This document shows, piece by piece, positions 8,078 through 13,779 of a DNA stretch of 39,456 nucleotides. The notes beneath the pieces are model-generated. The model had not been told where the DNA came from and made no database searches. It saw only the letters and a program-made list of their open reading frames with translations. The stretch's first letter is position 1. Each line of letters starts with the position of its first letter. A program made the translations under genes and the position numbers. The DNA comes from a virus. The stretch spans positions 1 through 39,456 of the IMG/VR virus record IMGVR_UViG_3300009155_000115; one strand, written 5' to 3'.

Positions 8078-8803
8078 TCATTCCTTATCAAAGTTGCTAA
8101 CTACATCAACAATTTCGCTAGGGGGTACCCCATCTTTTTTTGATGATGATTGAATGAGTGAAACAGTATGTGTATGTGCGCCATGCGCCGGCGGGCCTTC
8201 TTGGGGGTCCCCGGGTGGCGTGGGGTCGGCGGCGGCGCCCAGCAAAGCCGGTGGGGTCTTAATTTCTGAGAGTAAATCAACAACATCGCTGGCCGCAGCT
8301 GCTGGCCGGTCCTTCAGGCGCTCGAGCAAGCGGGCCCGGATATCTGCGCTCTTATGCACAACTGTGGTTTCTTTTCTCTCCATGAAGGCGCCAACCTCGA
8401 AAAGGTTCCCGATGAGCTGCAATGCCTTCATGCGCTGGGCCGGGGGAAAATCTTCGTCGATGGAGTGCTGGACCAGCTGTTGCACCAGCAAGGCCTTTAA
8501 TTGAGCTGGGGTGCGATGTTTCTCCGCCTCTATTGCAAGCTTATAAGCTTCTACCTCGCGGGTTATCCGTGGGTCACGGGCAAGCTTATACGGCTCTGTA
8601 ACGATTGTGCTGGGTGCTGGGTTTGCCTTATGGCTCACTCTATACGCTTGAGCCTTACTCTGGCCCATAGCAAGAGCCCTCGCGAATTCTCTCTGCTTAT
8701 GTGTGAGCTGGGGTTTCTTACCCTCTCCACTACTTAAGAGCTGCTCTATCGGGACTTGATCTAGACCGGCCTTTATCTGCGCGCGCGTTAACTTTTGGGG
8801 CAT
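8078..8803 (-). CDS. terS: Terminase small subunit
   Basis: A 241-residue DNA-recognition subunit of the packaging machine. Residues about 30-75 contain LTHKQREFARALAMGQSKA, then a YRVSH helix and DPRITREVEAYK, the helix-turn-helix and following helix typical of small terminases. A helical oligomerisation region follows (about 80-150). The C-terminal third is Pro/Ala/Gly-rich, low complexity and of unknown role. I start at the ATG at 8801-8803 (MPQKLTRAQ), because an earlier in-frame ATG at 8866 would add a hydrophobic stretch not usual for the family. Neither start has a strong ribosome-binding site. Position next to terL supports the call. Confidence 0.75.
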   Translation of the reverse strand: MPQKLTRAQIKAGLDQVPIEQLLSSGEGKKPQLTHKQREFARALAMGQSKAQAYRVSHKANPAPSTIVTEPYKLARDPRITREVEAYKLAIEAEKHRTPAQLKALLVQQLVQHSIDEDFPPAQRMKALQLIGNLFEVGAFMERKETTVVHKSADIRARLLERLKDRPAAAASDVVDLLSEIKTPPALLGAAADPTPPGDPQEGPPAHGAHTHTVSLIQSSSKKDGVPPSEIVDVVSNFDKE

Positions 8804-8931
8804 GGTGTTTTCATAGGTATGAAATGAGAATAAGCCGAAGATAACAAACCGCGCGACACAATGCAAACGGCCGCCCTGGTGATGCTGGAACCAGCACTAA
8901 AAAATATTTTCTTTTTCTGTATAAAAACCCC

Positions 8932-8960
8932 TTGACAATGAACACATGAATTCAGAGAAT
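8932..8960 (+). promoter_or_regulatory. Putative sigma70-type promoter for the plus-strand early block
   Basis: A perfect TTGACA (8932-8937) is followed 17 bases later by GAGAAT (8955-8960, four of six matches to TATAAT). It lies in the divergent gap 8804-8996 between terS and the first plus-strand gene. An inverted repeat overlaps the -10. The rest of this gap holds an AT-rich stretch and a small hairpin TGCTGG/CCAGCA at 8883-8896. Confidence 0.55.
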
Positions 8961-8972
8961 ATCAATTCATGT
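8944..8972. promoter_or_regulatory. Inverted repeat overlapping the promoter (possible operator)
   Basis: ACATGAATT (8944-8952) and AATTCATGT (8964-8972) are perfect inverted 9-mers separated by 11 bases. The centre lies on the predicted -10 region, so a protein bound here would block the promoter. The sequence is unrelated to the ACACTAACA-type palindrome, which implies a different regulator, phage or host. Confidence 0.5.
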
Positions 8973-8996
8973 TTAACCACTACCCGAAAGGCATCC

Positions 8997-9389
8997 ATGA
9001 AACCACTTTATTTAATCGCTTGCAGTAATGCAAAGCTGGACCACGCCGCACCAGCTGGCCAACTCTACACCGGCCAAGCTTTTAAGCTGGCCATGGCCGC
9101 GGCCGAACGCGCCGGCGCCGATGTAATCATTCTCTCGGCCCTTCATGGCGCCATTGACCCAGCGCACCAGCTGCAGCCCTATAACCGCGCCCTTACTGAC
9201 ATGAGCCGACACCAACGCGCAGTTTGGGCCGCGATGACCGAACAACACCTAAGCCAACACAAGGGCCGCGCAATAACTGTGCTGGCCGGTAAGAATTACG
9301 CCGCCGCCGTTGACGGCTGGCCCAATGTATCCCGCCCACTTGCCGGGCTCGGAATCGGCCAACAGCTGGCCGCCCTTAAATCACTCTGA
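8997..9389 (+). CDS. DUF6884-like protein
   Basis: A 130-residue protein from ATG 8997 (GAAAGG site upstream); an in-frame ATG at 8946 is rejected because it has no ribosome-binding site and lies inside the inverted repeat. It shows YLIACSNAKLDHAAPAGQLY, the LYTGQAFKLAMAAAER helix, VIILSALHGAIDP and LQPYNRALTDMSRHQR. This is the order of conserved blocks I associate with DUF6884 (S/C-x-x-K near the start, LYTG..F, ILSA.HG..DP, PY...L.DM). Function is not established to my knowledge; a nucleotide- or base-modifying enzyme is possible but unproven. It is the first gene of a GC-rich, GGCC-rich operon that also holds a DUF7227-like gene. Confidence 0.7.
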   Translation: MKPLYLIACSNAKLDHAAPAGQLYTGQAFKLAMAAAERAGADVIILSALHGAIDPAHQLQPYNRALTDMSRHQRAVWAAMTEQHLSQHKGRAITVLAGKNYAAAVDGWPNVSRPLAGLGIGQQLAALKSL

Positions 9390-9399
9390 AAGGTAAACC

Positions 9400-9597
9400 A
9401 TGAAACAACTTAAACGCATTTTCTATATCTACAGCGAAGCCACGGCCGCCGCGCTCATGGCCGCCGGTGCATTGATCGAACTCATGTGCTGGGCCTTCCT
9501 TCCAGCCCCCATTAGCTGGCTGGCCGCGAGCGCCGCGCTTTTCTTTATGTTCGCATTCGCCGGTTTTGTCCTCCATATTTACAGAGCCGAAAAATGA
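9400..9597 (+). CDS. Small membrane protein, two helices
   Basis: A 65-residue protein (MKQLKRIFYIYSE...) with two hydrophobic segments, about 12-32 and 37-60, and short charged ends. An AAAGG site precedes ATG 9400. It most likely spans the inner membrane twice. No family is recognised. It overlaps the next small gene by an ATGA junction. A role in host membrane alteration or superinfection exclusion is conceivable but not shown. Confidence 0.6.
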   Translation: MKQLKRIFYIYSEATAAALMAAGALIELMCWAFLPAPISWLAASAALFFMFAFAGFVLHIYRAEK

Positions 9598-9764
9598 GCC
9601 ATCCATTCAAAGCCGAACAGCCCGGCCACGCGCTGCCCTATGGAATCGAGCACACCAGCGACCCAGAAGGTGAAACAGTTCTACATTGTGAATGGTTCGC
9701 GACCGAGGCCGAGCGCGATCAACAGCTGGCCTTCTGGCTGGCCTACAACGAAGGCGCCAAATGA
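9594..9764 (+). CDS. Small hypothetical protein (56 aa)
   Basis: This short gene runs ATG 9594 to TGA 9764 and encodes an acidic 56-residue protein beginning MSHPFKAEQPGHALPYGIEH, with several Trp and Glu in its second half (CEWFATEAERDQQLAFWLAY). It is joined to both neighbours by ATGA overlaps, which, with codon use like the rest of the block (GCC, CTG, GAG), supports it as real. No function is recognised. Confidence 0.55.
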   Translation: MSHPFKAEQPGHALPYGIEHTSDPEGETVLHCEWFATEAERDQQLAFWLAYNEGAK

Positions 9765-9919
9765 AACACCACGAACACCGCCAAACCTACAGCCCAGCCG
9801 CCGAACGCGCCGAAAAACGCGCCGCCGCTGGCCTTGATTTTCTCGCAGTTCTTATTGTGGCCGGCGCCCTTACTGTGGCCGCGCTGGCTTATTTTGACGT
9901 TCTTACAAAGGGGTTTTGA
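9761..9919 (+). CDS. Small single-pass membrane protein (52 aa)
   Basis: A 52-residue protein starting at ATG 9761 (MKHHEHRQTYSPAAERAEKR), with a charged, Arg/Lys/His-rich N-terminus and one hydrophobic helix (about residues 25-45: DFLAVLIVAGALTVAALAY). Its ATG overlaps the upstream stop. Positive charges before the helix suggest the N-terminus stays in the cytoplasm. Function unknown. Confidence 0.5.
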   Translation: MKHHEHRQTYSPAAERAEKRAAAGLDFLAVLIVAGALTVAALAYFDVLTKGF

Positions 9920-9921
9920 TC

Positions 9922-10320
9922 ATGGGAAACAGAGCAGTAATTACATTCGACACGGCCGACAACGCGCCAGCAATTTATCTTCATTGGAACGGCGGCCGCG
10001 CAAGCGTTCAAGGTTTTATAGACGCCGCCCGGGCGCTGGGCCTGCGCCACGCGTCCACAGATGCAGCACAAACCGAAACGCTGGACCAGCTGGCCGAACT
10101 ATTGGCCCGGCATTATTTCCGCTGTGATGTGGGGATGACAGTCTACCGCCAGCAATACGGCGCCAGCGACCGCGACAACGGCGACAATGGAACCTATTTG
10201 CTGGGCCGTGATTTGTCCATAATCGAGCGCTTTTATAAGCCACGGCCTGATGAAATAAACCCGGCCAAAACCGCCGCAATAGCCGAACGCATTACGGCCA
10301 GCGCGCCCGCATTTAACTAA
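9922..10320 (+). CDS. Conserved phage protein, MGNRAVITF family
   Basis: A 132-residue protein starting at ATG 9922, with AAAGGGG nine bases upstream; a TTG two codons earlier is less likely. The N-terminus MGNRAVITFDTADNAPAIYL followed by HWNGGRASVQGF is a pattern I have seen in short proteins of several phages and plasmids. Residues 70-110 are rich in Arg, Tyr and Gly. No catalytic motif is evident and the function is unknown. It lies between small membrane proteins and the DUF7227-like gene in the same operon. Confidence 0.6.
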   Translation: MGNRAVITFDTADNAPAIYLHWNGGRASVQGFIDAARALGLRHASTDAAQTETLDQLAELLARHYFRCDVGMTVYRQQYGASDRDNGDNGTYLLGRDLSIIERFYKPRPDEINPAKTAAIAERITASAPAFN

Positions 10321-10329
10321 GGAGCCCCC

Positions 10330-11022
10330 ATGCTTTATACATTCATTCGAAACAGCGGAAACCGCAAAACCGGCCCGCTTCCAGTTACTTACAACCTTCG
10401 CGAAACTTGCCCGCCCGGCTGTGCGCTCTATCGGGCCGGCTGTTATGGCGAGGACTTCCACACGCGCATGAGCTGGGATAAGGTCCCCCAGCGCGGCGTC
10501 CCCATCGACCAGCTGGCCGGCCACATTCAAAGCTTACCGCCCGGCCAAGCTTGGCGCTTTGCTGTAGTTGGAGACTTACCCGGCAAAGGGGAAAAGGTAG
10601 ACGCCTTCGAGCTGGGCCAAATAGTCAAAGCCAATAAGGGCCGCCGCGGTTTCACCTACACGCACAAACACGCGCCCCACGCCCTCCCATGGATTAAACA
10701 CGCCAACAGCTGGGGTTTTACTGTAAACCTAAGCGCCGACAATGCCGGCCACGCCGACCAGCTGGCCGAAACCCAAGCCGGGCCAGTAGTGGCCCTTGTG
10801 CCCATCGATACCCCAAAAGTAAGCCATACCCCAGCCGGCCGCCTAATCGTTATCTGCGAGGCTCAAACCCGCGATGAGATAACGTGCGAGTCATGCGGAA
10901 ACTTCGAACCATGGTGCAGCCGGGCCAATCGAGATTTTATTGTCGGCTTTCGGGCCCATGGATCAAAAGCCCATCAAACCGACAAGCTGGCCCGCAAAGT
11001 AATTCCAATTCTGAAAGGTTAA
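10330..11022 (+). CDS. DUF7227-like cysteine-rich protein
   Basis: A 230-residue protein with AAGGAG before ATG 10330. It has an N-terminal Cys cluster TCPPGCALYRAGCYGE (about 28-43), a WRFAVVGDLPG strand (about 75-85), GFTYTHKHA (about 105-113), VNLSADNAGHADQLAE, and a C-terminal Cys cluster CEAQTRDEITCESCGNFEPW ending in VGFRAHGSK. This order of two Cys clusters around a probable alpha/beta barrel matches what I know as DUF7227. The cysteines may hold a metal or an Fe-S cluster (inference). Function is not established. Its company, a DUF6884-like gene in a GGCC-rich block, makes a nucleic-acid or base-modification role worth testing. Confidence 0.65.
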   Translation: MLYTFIRNSGNRKTGPLPVTYNLRETCPPGCALYRAGCYGEDFHTRMSWDKVPQRGVPIDQLAGHIQSLPPGQAWRFAVVGDLPGKGEKVDAFELGQIVKANKGRRGFTYTHKHAPHALPWIKHANSWGFTVNLSADNAGHADQLAETQAGPVVALVPIDTPKVSHTPAGRLIVICEAQTRDEITCESCGNFEPWCSRANRDFIVGFRAHGSKAHQTDKLARKVIPILKG

Positions 11023-11024
11023 TC

Positions 11025-11276
11025 ATGATCAAAAAAATGCAAGCTAAATATCCCGGAAAATGCAGCCTATCAGGCGCCCGGATAAACCCCGGCGACTTTA
11101 TCCTATACGACACCGACACAAAACGCGCCCAGCTGGAACCGGACGCCGACACAATCCAATTCACAACGACCAGCCCGCGCGTGAGCGATGTTTTTAACTT
11201 TTCGGGCCGCGAGTTTTATCGCAACAAGGCCGGCCGCTGTGAAGATGCGCCATGCTGTGGCTGTTGCACCATTTAA
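11025..11276 (+). CDS. Small Cys-containing protein, possible zinc binder
   Basis: An 83-residue protein from ATG 11025 with an AAAGG site. It begins MIKKMQAKYPGKCSLSGARI and then NPGDFILYD, resembling the 'GkCxxCgxxIxxGdxi' fold of small zinc-ribbon domains, although the second Cys of that first pair is replaced by Ser. The C-terminus is Cys-rich (CEDAPCCGCC). Metal binding is likely; function unknown. A longer in-frame extension upstream overlaps the DUF7227-like gene and is rejected. Confidence 0.55.
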   Translation: MIKKMQAKYPGKCSLSGARINPGDFILYDTDTKRAQLEPDADTIQFTTTSPRVSDVFNFSGREFYRNKAGRCEDAPCCGCCTI

Positions 11277-11285
11277 AGGTAAATT

Positions 11286-11447
11286 ATGAAACCCGAACAC
11301 GCATACATTCAAACCTTAATTGATACGCTCGAAAACCTGATTTTTTACGCAGAGCAAGCCGCGCCCGATATGCCGGACACAACGCGCATCGAAGGGCTGG
11401 CCTTCGCATTAGACGAGGCCCGCGAAGTCTTGAAAGGTTACGAATGA
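11286..11447 (+). CDS. Small hypothetical protein (53 aa)
   Basis: ATG 11286 to TGA 11447 encodes a 53-residue, helical, acidic protein (MKPEHAYIQTLIDTLENLIF...). AAAGG lies upstream, and the stop overlaps the next ATG by ATGA. No family is recognised. Confidence 0.55.
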   Translation: MKPEHAYIQTLIDTLENLIFYAEQAAPDMPDTTRIEGLAFALDEAREVLKGYE

Positions 11448-11632
11448 AGCAAACCGAATACACATATGTTGAGGCCGGCTACAAAGTGGCCCGGGCCATT
11501 CAAAACGGAAACGCGGCGCGCGCTCGAGCTGCAATGCAAAATTTTAACTTTCTGCTGGCCCTTGAGGCCGAACACGACCGGCCCGAGGCCCGCCGACTCT
11601 ACGCGCAAGGCTACAGCGAAGCCCAGCGATGA
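11444..11632 (+). CDS. Small hypothetical helical protein (62 aa)
   Basis: A 62-residue, Ala/Arg/Glu-rich, probably two-helix protein (MKQTEYTYVEAGYKVARAIQ...) joined to the upstream gene by an ATGA overlap; AAAGG lies ten bases before. It is the last convincing gene before the double terminator-like repeat at 11688-11746. No function is recognised. Confidence 0.5.
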   Translation: MKQTEYTYVEAGYKVARAIQNGNAARARAAMQNFNFLLALEAEHDRPEARRLYAQGYSEAQR

Positions 11633-11687
11633 ACACCCAGCACGCACCGGCCCCCGGGCCGGACAGGCCGCCCATAAACAGGCTTTT

Positions 11688-11713
11688 AAGCCAGTAGCAT
11701 GAGGCTATTTTTT
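11688..11713 (+). terminator. Terminator-like repeat, copy 1
   Basis: AAGCC-AGTAGCATGA-GGCT followed by ATTTTTT: a short 4-5 bp stem with a T run, downstream of the GGCC-rich gene block. A nearly identical element follows at 11722 and a third lies at 13078, all in plus orientation and all just after plus-strand genes. Confidence 0.5.
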
Positions 11714-11721
11714 CAAACTAT

Positions 11722-11746
11722 AAAGCCAGTAGCATGAGGCTTTTTT
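11722..11746 (+). terminator. Terminator-like repeat, copy 2
   Basis: AAAGCC-AGTAGCATGA-GGC followed by TTTTTT; the T run lets the stem extend to six base pairs. Together with copy 1 it forms a tandem pair ending the first plus-strand block. It lies directly before operator-like site 3 and the YubB/Api92-like gene. Confidence 0.55.
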
Positions 11747-11747
11747 C

Positions 11748-11766
11748 ACATCAACAATGTTAGTGT
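11748..11766. promoter_or_regulatory. Operator-like palindrome, site 3
   Basis: ACATCAACA-A-TGTTAGTGT has one perfect half-site and one half-site with two mismatches to the consensus. It lies 19 bp upstream of ATG 11785, between the terminator pair and the gene, where a promoter for the second sub-block is expected. No clear -10/-35 pair is recognised there. Confidence 0.45.
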
Positions 11767-11784
11767 CACAACGGAGATTTCAAA

Positions 11785-12405
11785 ATGCCAAATTGGTGCT
11801 CAAATTCATTAAAGCTAATTGCAACAACTGCAGAATCAGAAAAGAAACTGACCGAGATTGTCAGCGCAATAGCCCGCGCGATTGTCTTAAAAGAAAACCC
11901 ACCGATCTTTCAAATGATCGTGCCAGTTCCTGAAGACTTGAAAATAATGGCTGGCTTCCATGGCCACGGCACACCCGAACAGGCCGCGCTCGAAGCCCGC
12001 GAAGAAGAAAACTTAAAACACCATGGCTATAAAAATTGGCATGGCTTTTGTATCGAAAAATGGGGGACCAAGTGGGACATGAGCATCGCAGACAGCCCCG
12101 AGGTTTACGAGATTAACGGCAACGCAGTCACGATTTACTTTGACACAGCTTGGAGCCCACCCGAGGGCATTTACCACGCACTCGAGGCCATGGGCTTCAA
12201 GGTCGAGGCAACCTACATTGAGCAGGGTATGGGCTATATTGGCTACTACAGAGACGGAATAGATGTTTGCGAAGAAATGGCCCAGCTTGTCCCTGTTACC
12301 GACATCGAAGAAGATGAAGACGAATTTTTCAACCTCTGCAAAAGTGTAGATAAGTTTTTTGAAGACGCCGGCTTTGATCACTCACCACCCAACTTTGGAG
12401 GTTAA
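11785..12405 (+). CDS. YubB/Api92-like ferredoxin-like-domain protein
   Basis: A 206-residue protein with GGAG before ATG 11785. The N-terminus MPNWCSNSLKLIATTAESEK is the hallmark of the Api92/YubB group, found in phages and conjugative plasmids. The central KWGTKWDMSIADSPEV and TIYFDTAWSPPEGIYHALEA segments match the 'K.....WGTKWD...FdTaWsPP' region of the ferredoxin-like domain. The C-terminus (about 165-206) is acidic. Molecular function is not established. It opens a sub-block of four genes after the double terminator-like repeat, directly behind operator-like site 3, so it may be regulated separately from the upstream genes. Confidence 0.75.
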   Translation: MPNWCSNSLKLIATTAESEKKLTEIVSAIARAIVLKENPPIFQMIVPVPEDLKIMAGFHGHGTPEQAALEAREEENLKHHGYKNWHGFCIEKWGTKWDMSIADSPEVYEINGNAVTIYFDTAWSPPEGIYHALEAMGFKVEATYIEQGMGYIGYYRDGIDVCEEMAQLVPVTDIEEDEDEFFNLCKSVDKFFEDAGFDHSPPNFGG

Positions 12406-12407
12406 TC

Positions 12408-12620
12408 ATGACTCAAACAATTATTCAAGCAGAGAATTGGGGCCTTTCTTTCAAGGGCAGCCCACAGGGCGCCAAATATGTCATTGAGCTATTTAGTGAG
12501 GCCTTTTATTCTGATGGCAAAGACGCCCCAAACTTTATCCGGGATTTTATTTTTAACCTTGAAGTGGCCCTACAAGACGCCGGCCACCTTGACGAACATT
12601 TTAACGAGGTGAAACCATGA
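12408..12620 (+). CDS. Small hypothetical protein (70 aa)
   Basis: A 70-residue acidic protein (MTQTIIQAENWGLSFKGSPQ...) with a GGAGG site in the end of the YubB-like gene. It has a probable alpha/beta fold with Phe/Asp-rich helix FIRDFIFNLEVALQ. ATGA overlap with the next gene. No function recognised. Confidence 0.55.
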   Translation: MTQTIIQAENWGLSFKGSPQGAKYVIELFSEAFYSDGKDAPNFIRDFIFNLEVALQDAGHLDEHFNEVKP

Positions 12621-12796
12621 AATATAACGTCACAATTCAGGCCGTAGTCACCAAGACCTATACAGTAGAGGCAGAAGACCAAGACCAGGCTTATCAGCTG
12701 GCCAACGAAAGGTTTGTGCTGGCCGAAGAGTTCGACATCAATGAGATATACCAACAAGAAACTTTAGAAATTGAAGAGGCGGGAGAAGCGGCATGA
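12617..12796 (+). CDS. Small hypothetical acidic protein (59 aa)
   Basis: ATG 12617 to TGA 12796 encodes 59 residues beginning MKYNVTIQAVVTKTYTVEAE and followed by an acidic helix (DQDQAYQLANERF). The beta-strand then 'veAeDxdxAxxlA' helix resembles short phage proteins of unknown function that share this pattern. It overlaps both neighbours by ATGA. Confidence 0.55.
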   Translation: MKYNVTIQAVVTKTYTVEAEDQDQAYQLANERFVLAEEFDINEIYQQETLEIEEAGEAA

Positions 12797-12999
12797 TCAC
12801 CAAAGAAGATGTAAAAGATTCAATCACCTACAAATTAACCGGCGCCCTGATGCTGGCCGCGAGTATCCTCTCAGATTCCCAAGAGCTTCTGCTAATGGGA
12901 GATCACACCCGGGCCAACGAACACATCAATGACGCAAAGCGCGTGATCTTCATGGTCATGGATGGCGAGCTGGACCCCGGCATTCGCAAAGAACTATAA
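12793..12999 (+). CDS. Small hypothetical helical protein (68 aa)
   Basis: A 68-residue protein (MITKEDVKDSITYKLTGALM...) predicted as two or three helices, last gene of the plus-strand block. It overlaps the upstream gene by ATGA and the convergent primase-like gene by 6 bp. A terminator-like repeat at 13078 lies 79 bp downstream. Function unknown. Confidence 0.55.
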   Translation: MITKEDVKDSITYKLTGALMLAASILSDSQELLLMGDHTRANEHINDAKRVIFMVMDGELDPGIRKEL

Positions 13000-13779
13000 A
13001 AACCCGCGCAGGGATTCGGCAGCCAACTGGGTGCCAATCCTCTGCTCGGTATCGTTGAAGTCCTCCCCAGCCTCACCAAGCCAGTAGCGTGAGGCTATTT
13101 TTTTGGCTGTTGCCACTCCCATAGAGTCATTGTCGGCAATCACCAGCGGCTCATTAAGACCCTTGGCTATCTCAAGCATATTCCCCGCAGAGAAACAAAC
13201 ATGAATCGTATATCGCTCGCGCAGATGCTTCATCGCCCTACGCACAGACATTCCCGTGGCAAACCCCTCGCAAAGAATGTCGCGGCCTTTGTTGTCAATG
13301 ATCAAACTGGCGCCTTTTGTACGCTGGCCTGATAAGAATCGTTTTGTCCCATCCTCAGATATGAGCTGGCATCCAACCAAATTACCCGAGATCCTCATTG
13401 GTAATACAAGTATTCCATTCCATACACAACCCTTGTCAGGGAAACCCTTTCGAAGTAGGTACGGGTGCTGCTGCTTGACAGAGCTGTTCATAATGAATGC
13501 GGCCTTGCTTGCCGCGTTCTTCTGCTTTAATTCGCGCTCGCGATCTGCCGCCGCCTTCTTTGCATATGCATTGAAATCAGGAACAAAAGGCTCTTCTGAT
13601 TTGTAAACAATATGCCTGTCGTGAACCGCAAAATTTATAACGGCACCAGAGTTACCATCATAAATGTATGCACCATTTTGTTTTCTCGGGTGATCTTCAG
13701 TCCCAACCCTCACCCATTTGTCCATGATCACATCATCAACCAGTAACCCATGCGATCTTGCGAAGTCTTGAAAGCTCAT
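12994..13779 (-). CDS. Toprim-domain primase-like protein
   Basis: A 261-residue protein with a Toprim domain in its C-terminal half: ILCEGFATGMS with the catalytic Glu171, VIADNDSMG with Asp216/Asp218, and GEAGEDFND with Asp240. The preceding HPYLLRKGFPDKG segment (about 105-116) is typical of phage/plasmid Toprim primases. The N-terminus lacks the CHC2 zinc finger, so it is shorter than DnaG or T7 gp4. It probably makes primers, or acts with the adjacent SF2 helicase, whose stop overlaps its start by 4 bp. The coding sequence contains on its antisense strand a copy of the terminator-like repeat (13078-13104), which encodes the KKIASRYWL stretch. Confidence 0.75.
   Translation of the reverse strand: MSFQDFARSHGLLVDDVIMDKWVRVGTEDHPRKQNGAYIYDGNSGAVINFAVHDRHIVYKSEEPFVPDFNAYAKKAAADRERELKQKNAASKAAFIMNSSVKQQHPYLLRKGFPDKGCVWNGILVLPMRISGNLVGCQLISEDGTKRFLSGQRTKGASLIIDNKGRDILCEGFATGMSVRRAMKHLRERYTIHVCFSAGNMLEIAKGLNEPLVIADNDSMGVATAKKIASRYWLGEAGEDFNDTEQRIGTQLAAESLRGFL
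13078..13104 (+). terminator. Terminator-like repeat, copy 3, inside the antisense of the primase gene
   Basis: AAGCC-AGTAGCGTGA-GGCTA followed by TTTTTTT is identical to copy 1 at 11688 apart from one base. In plus orientation it lies 79 bp after the last plus-strand gene (stop 12999), so it could end that transcript although it sits in protein-coding DNA of the opposite strand. Confidence 0.45.

Noticed and set aside
8154-8504. Plus-strand ORF opposite terS
   Set aside because: Ser/Ala/Gly-rich translation is antisense to the Ala/Pro-rich terS tail; no ribosome-binding site.
8946-8996. Upstream in-frame ATG extending the DUF6884-like protein
   Set aside because: It lies inside the promoter/inverted repeat and has no ribosome-binding site, while ATG 8997 has GAAAGG.
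11629-11697. 22-codon ORF overlapping the previous stop by ATGA
   Set aside because: Very short, Pro-rich, no matching family, and runs into the terminator-like repeat; too weak to call.
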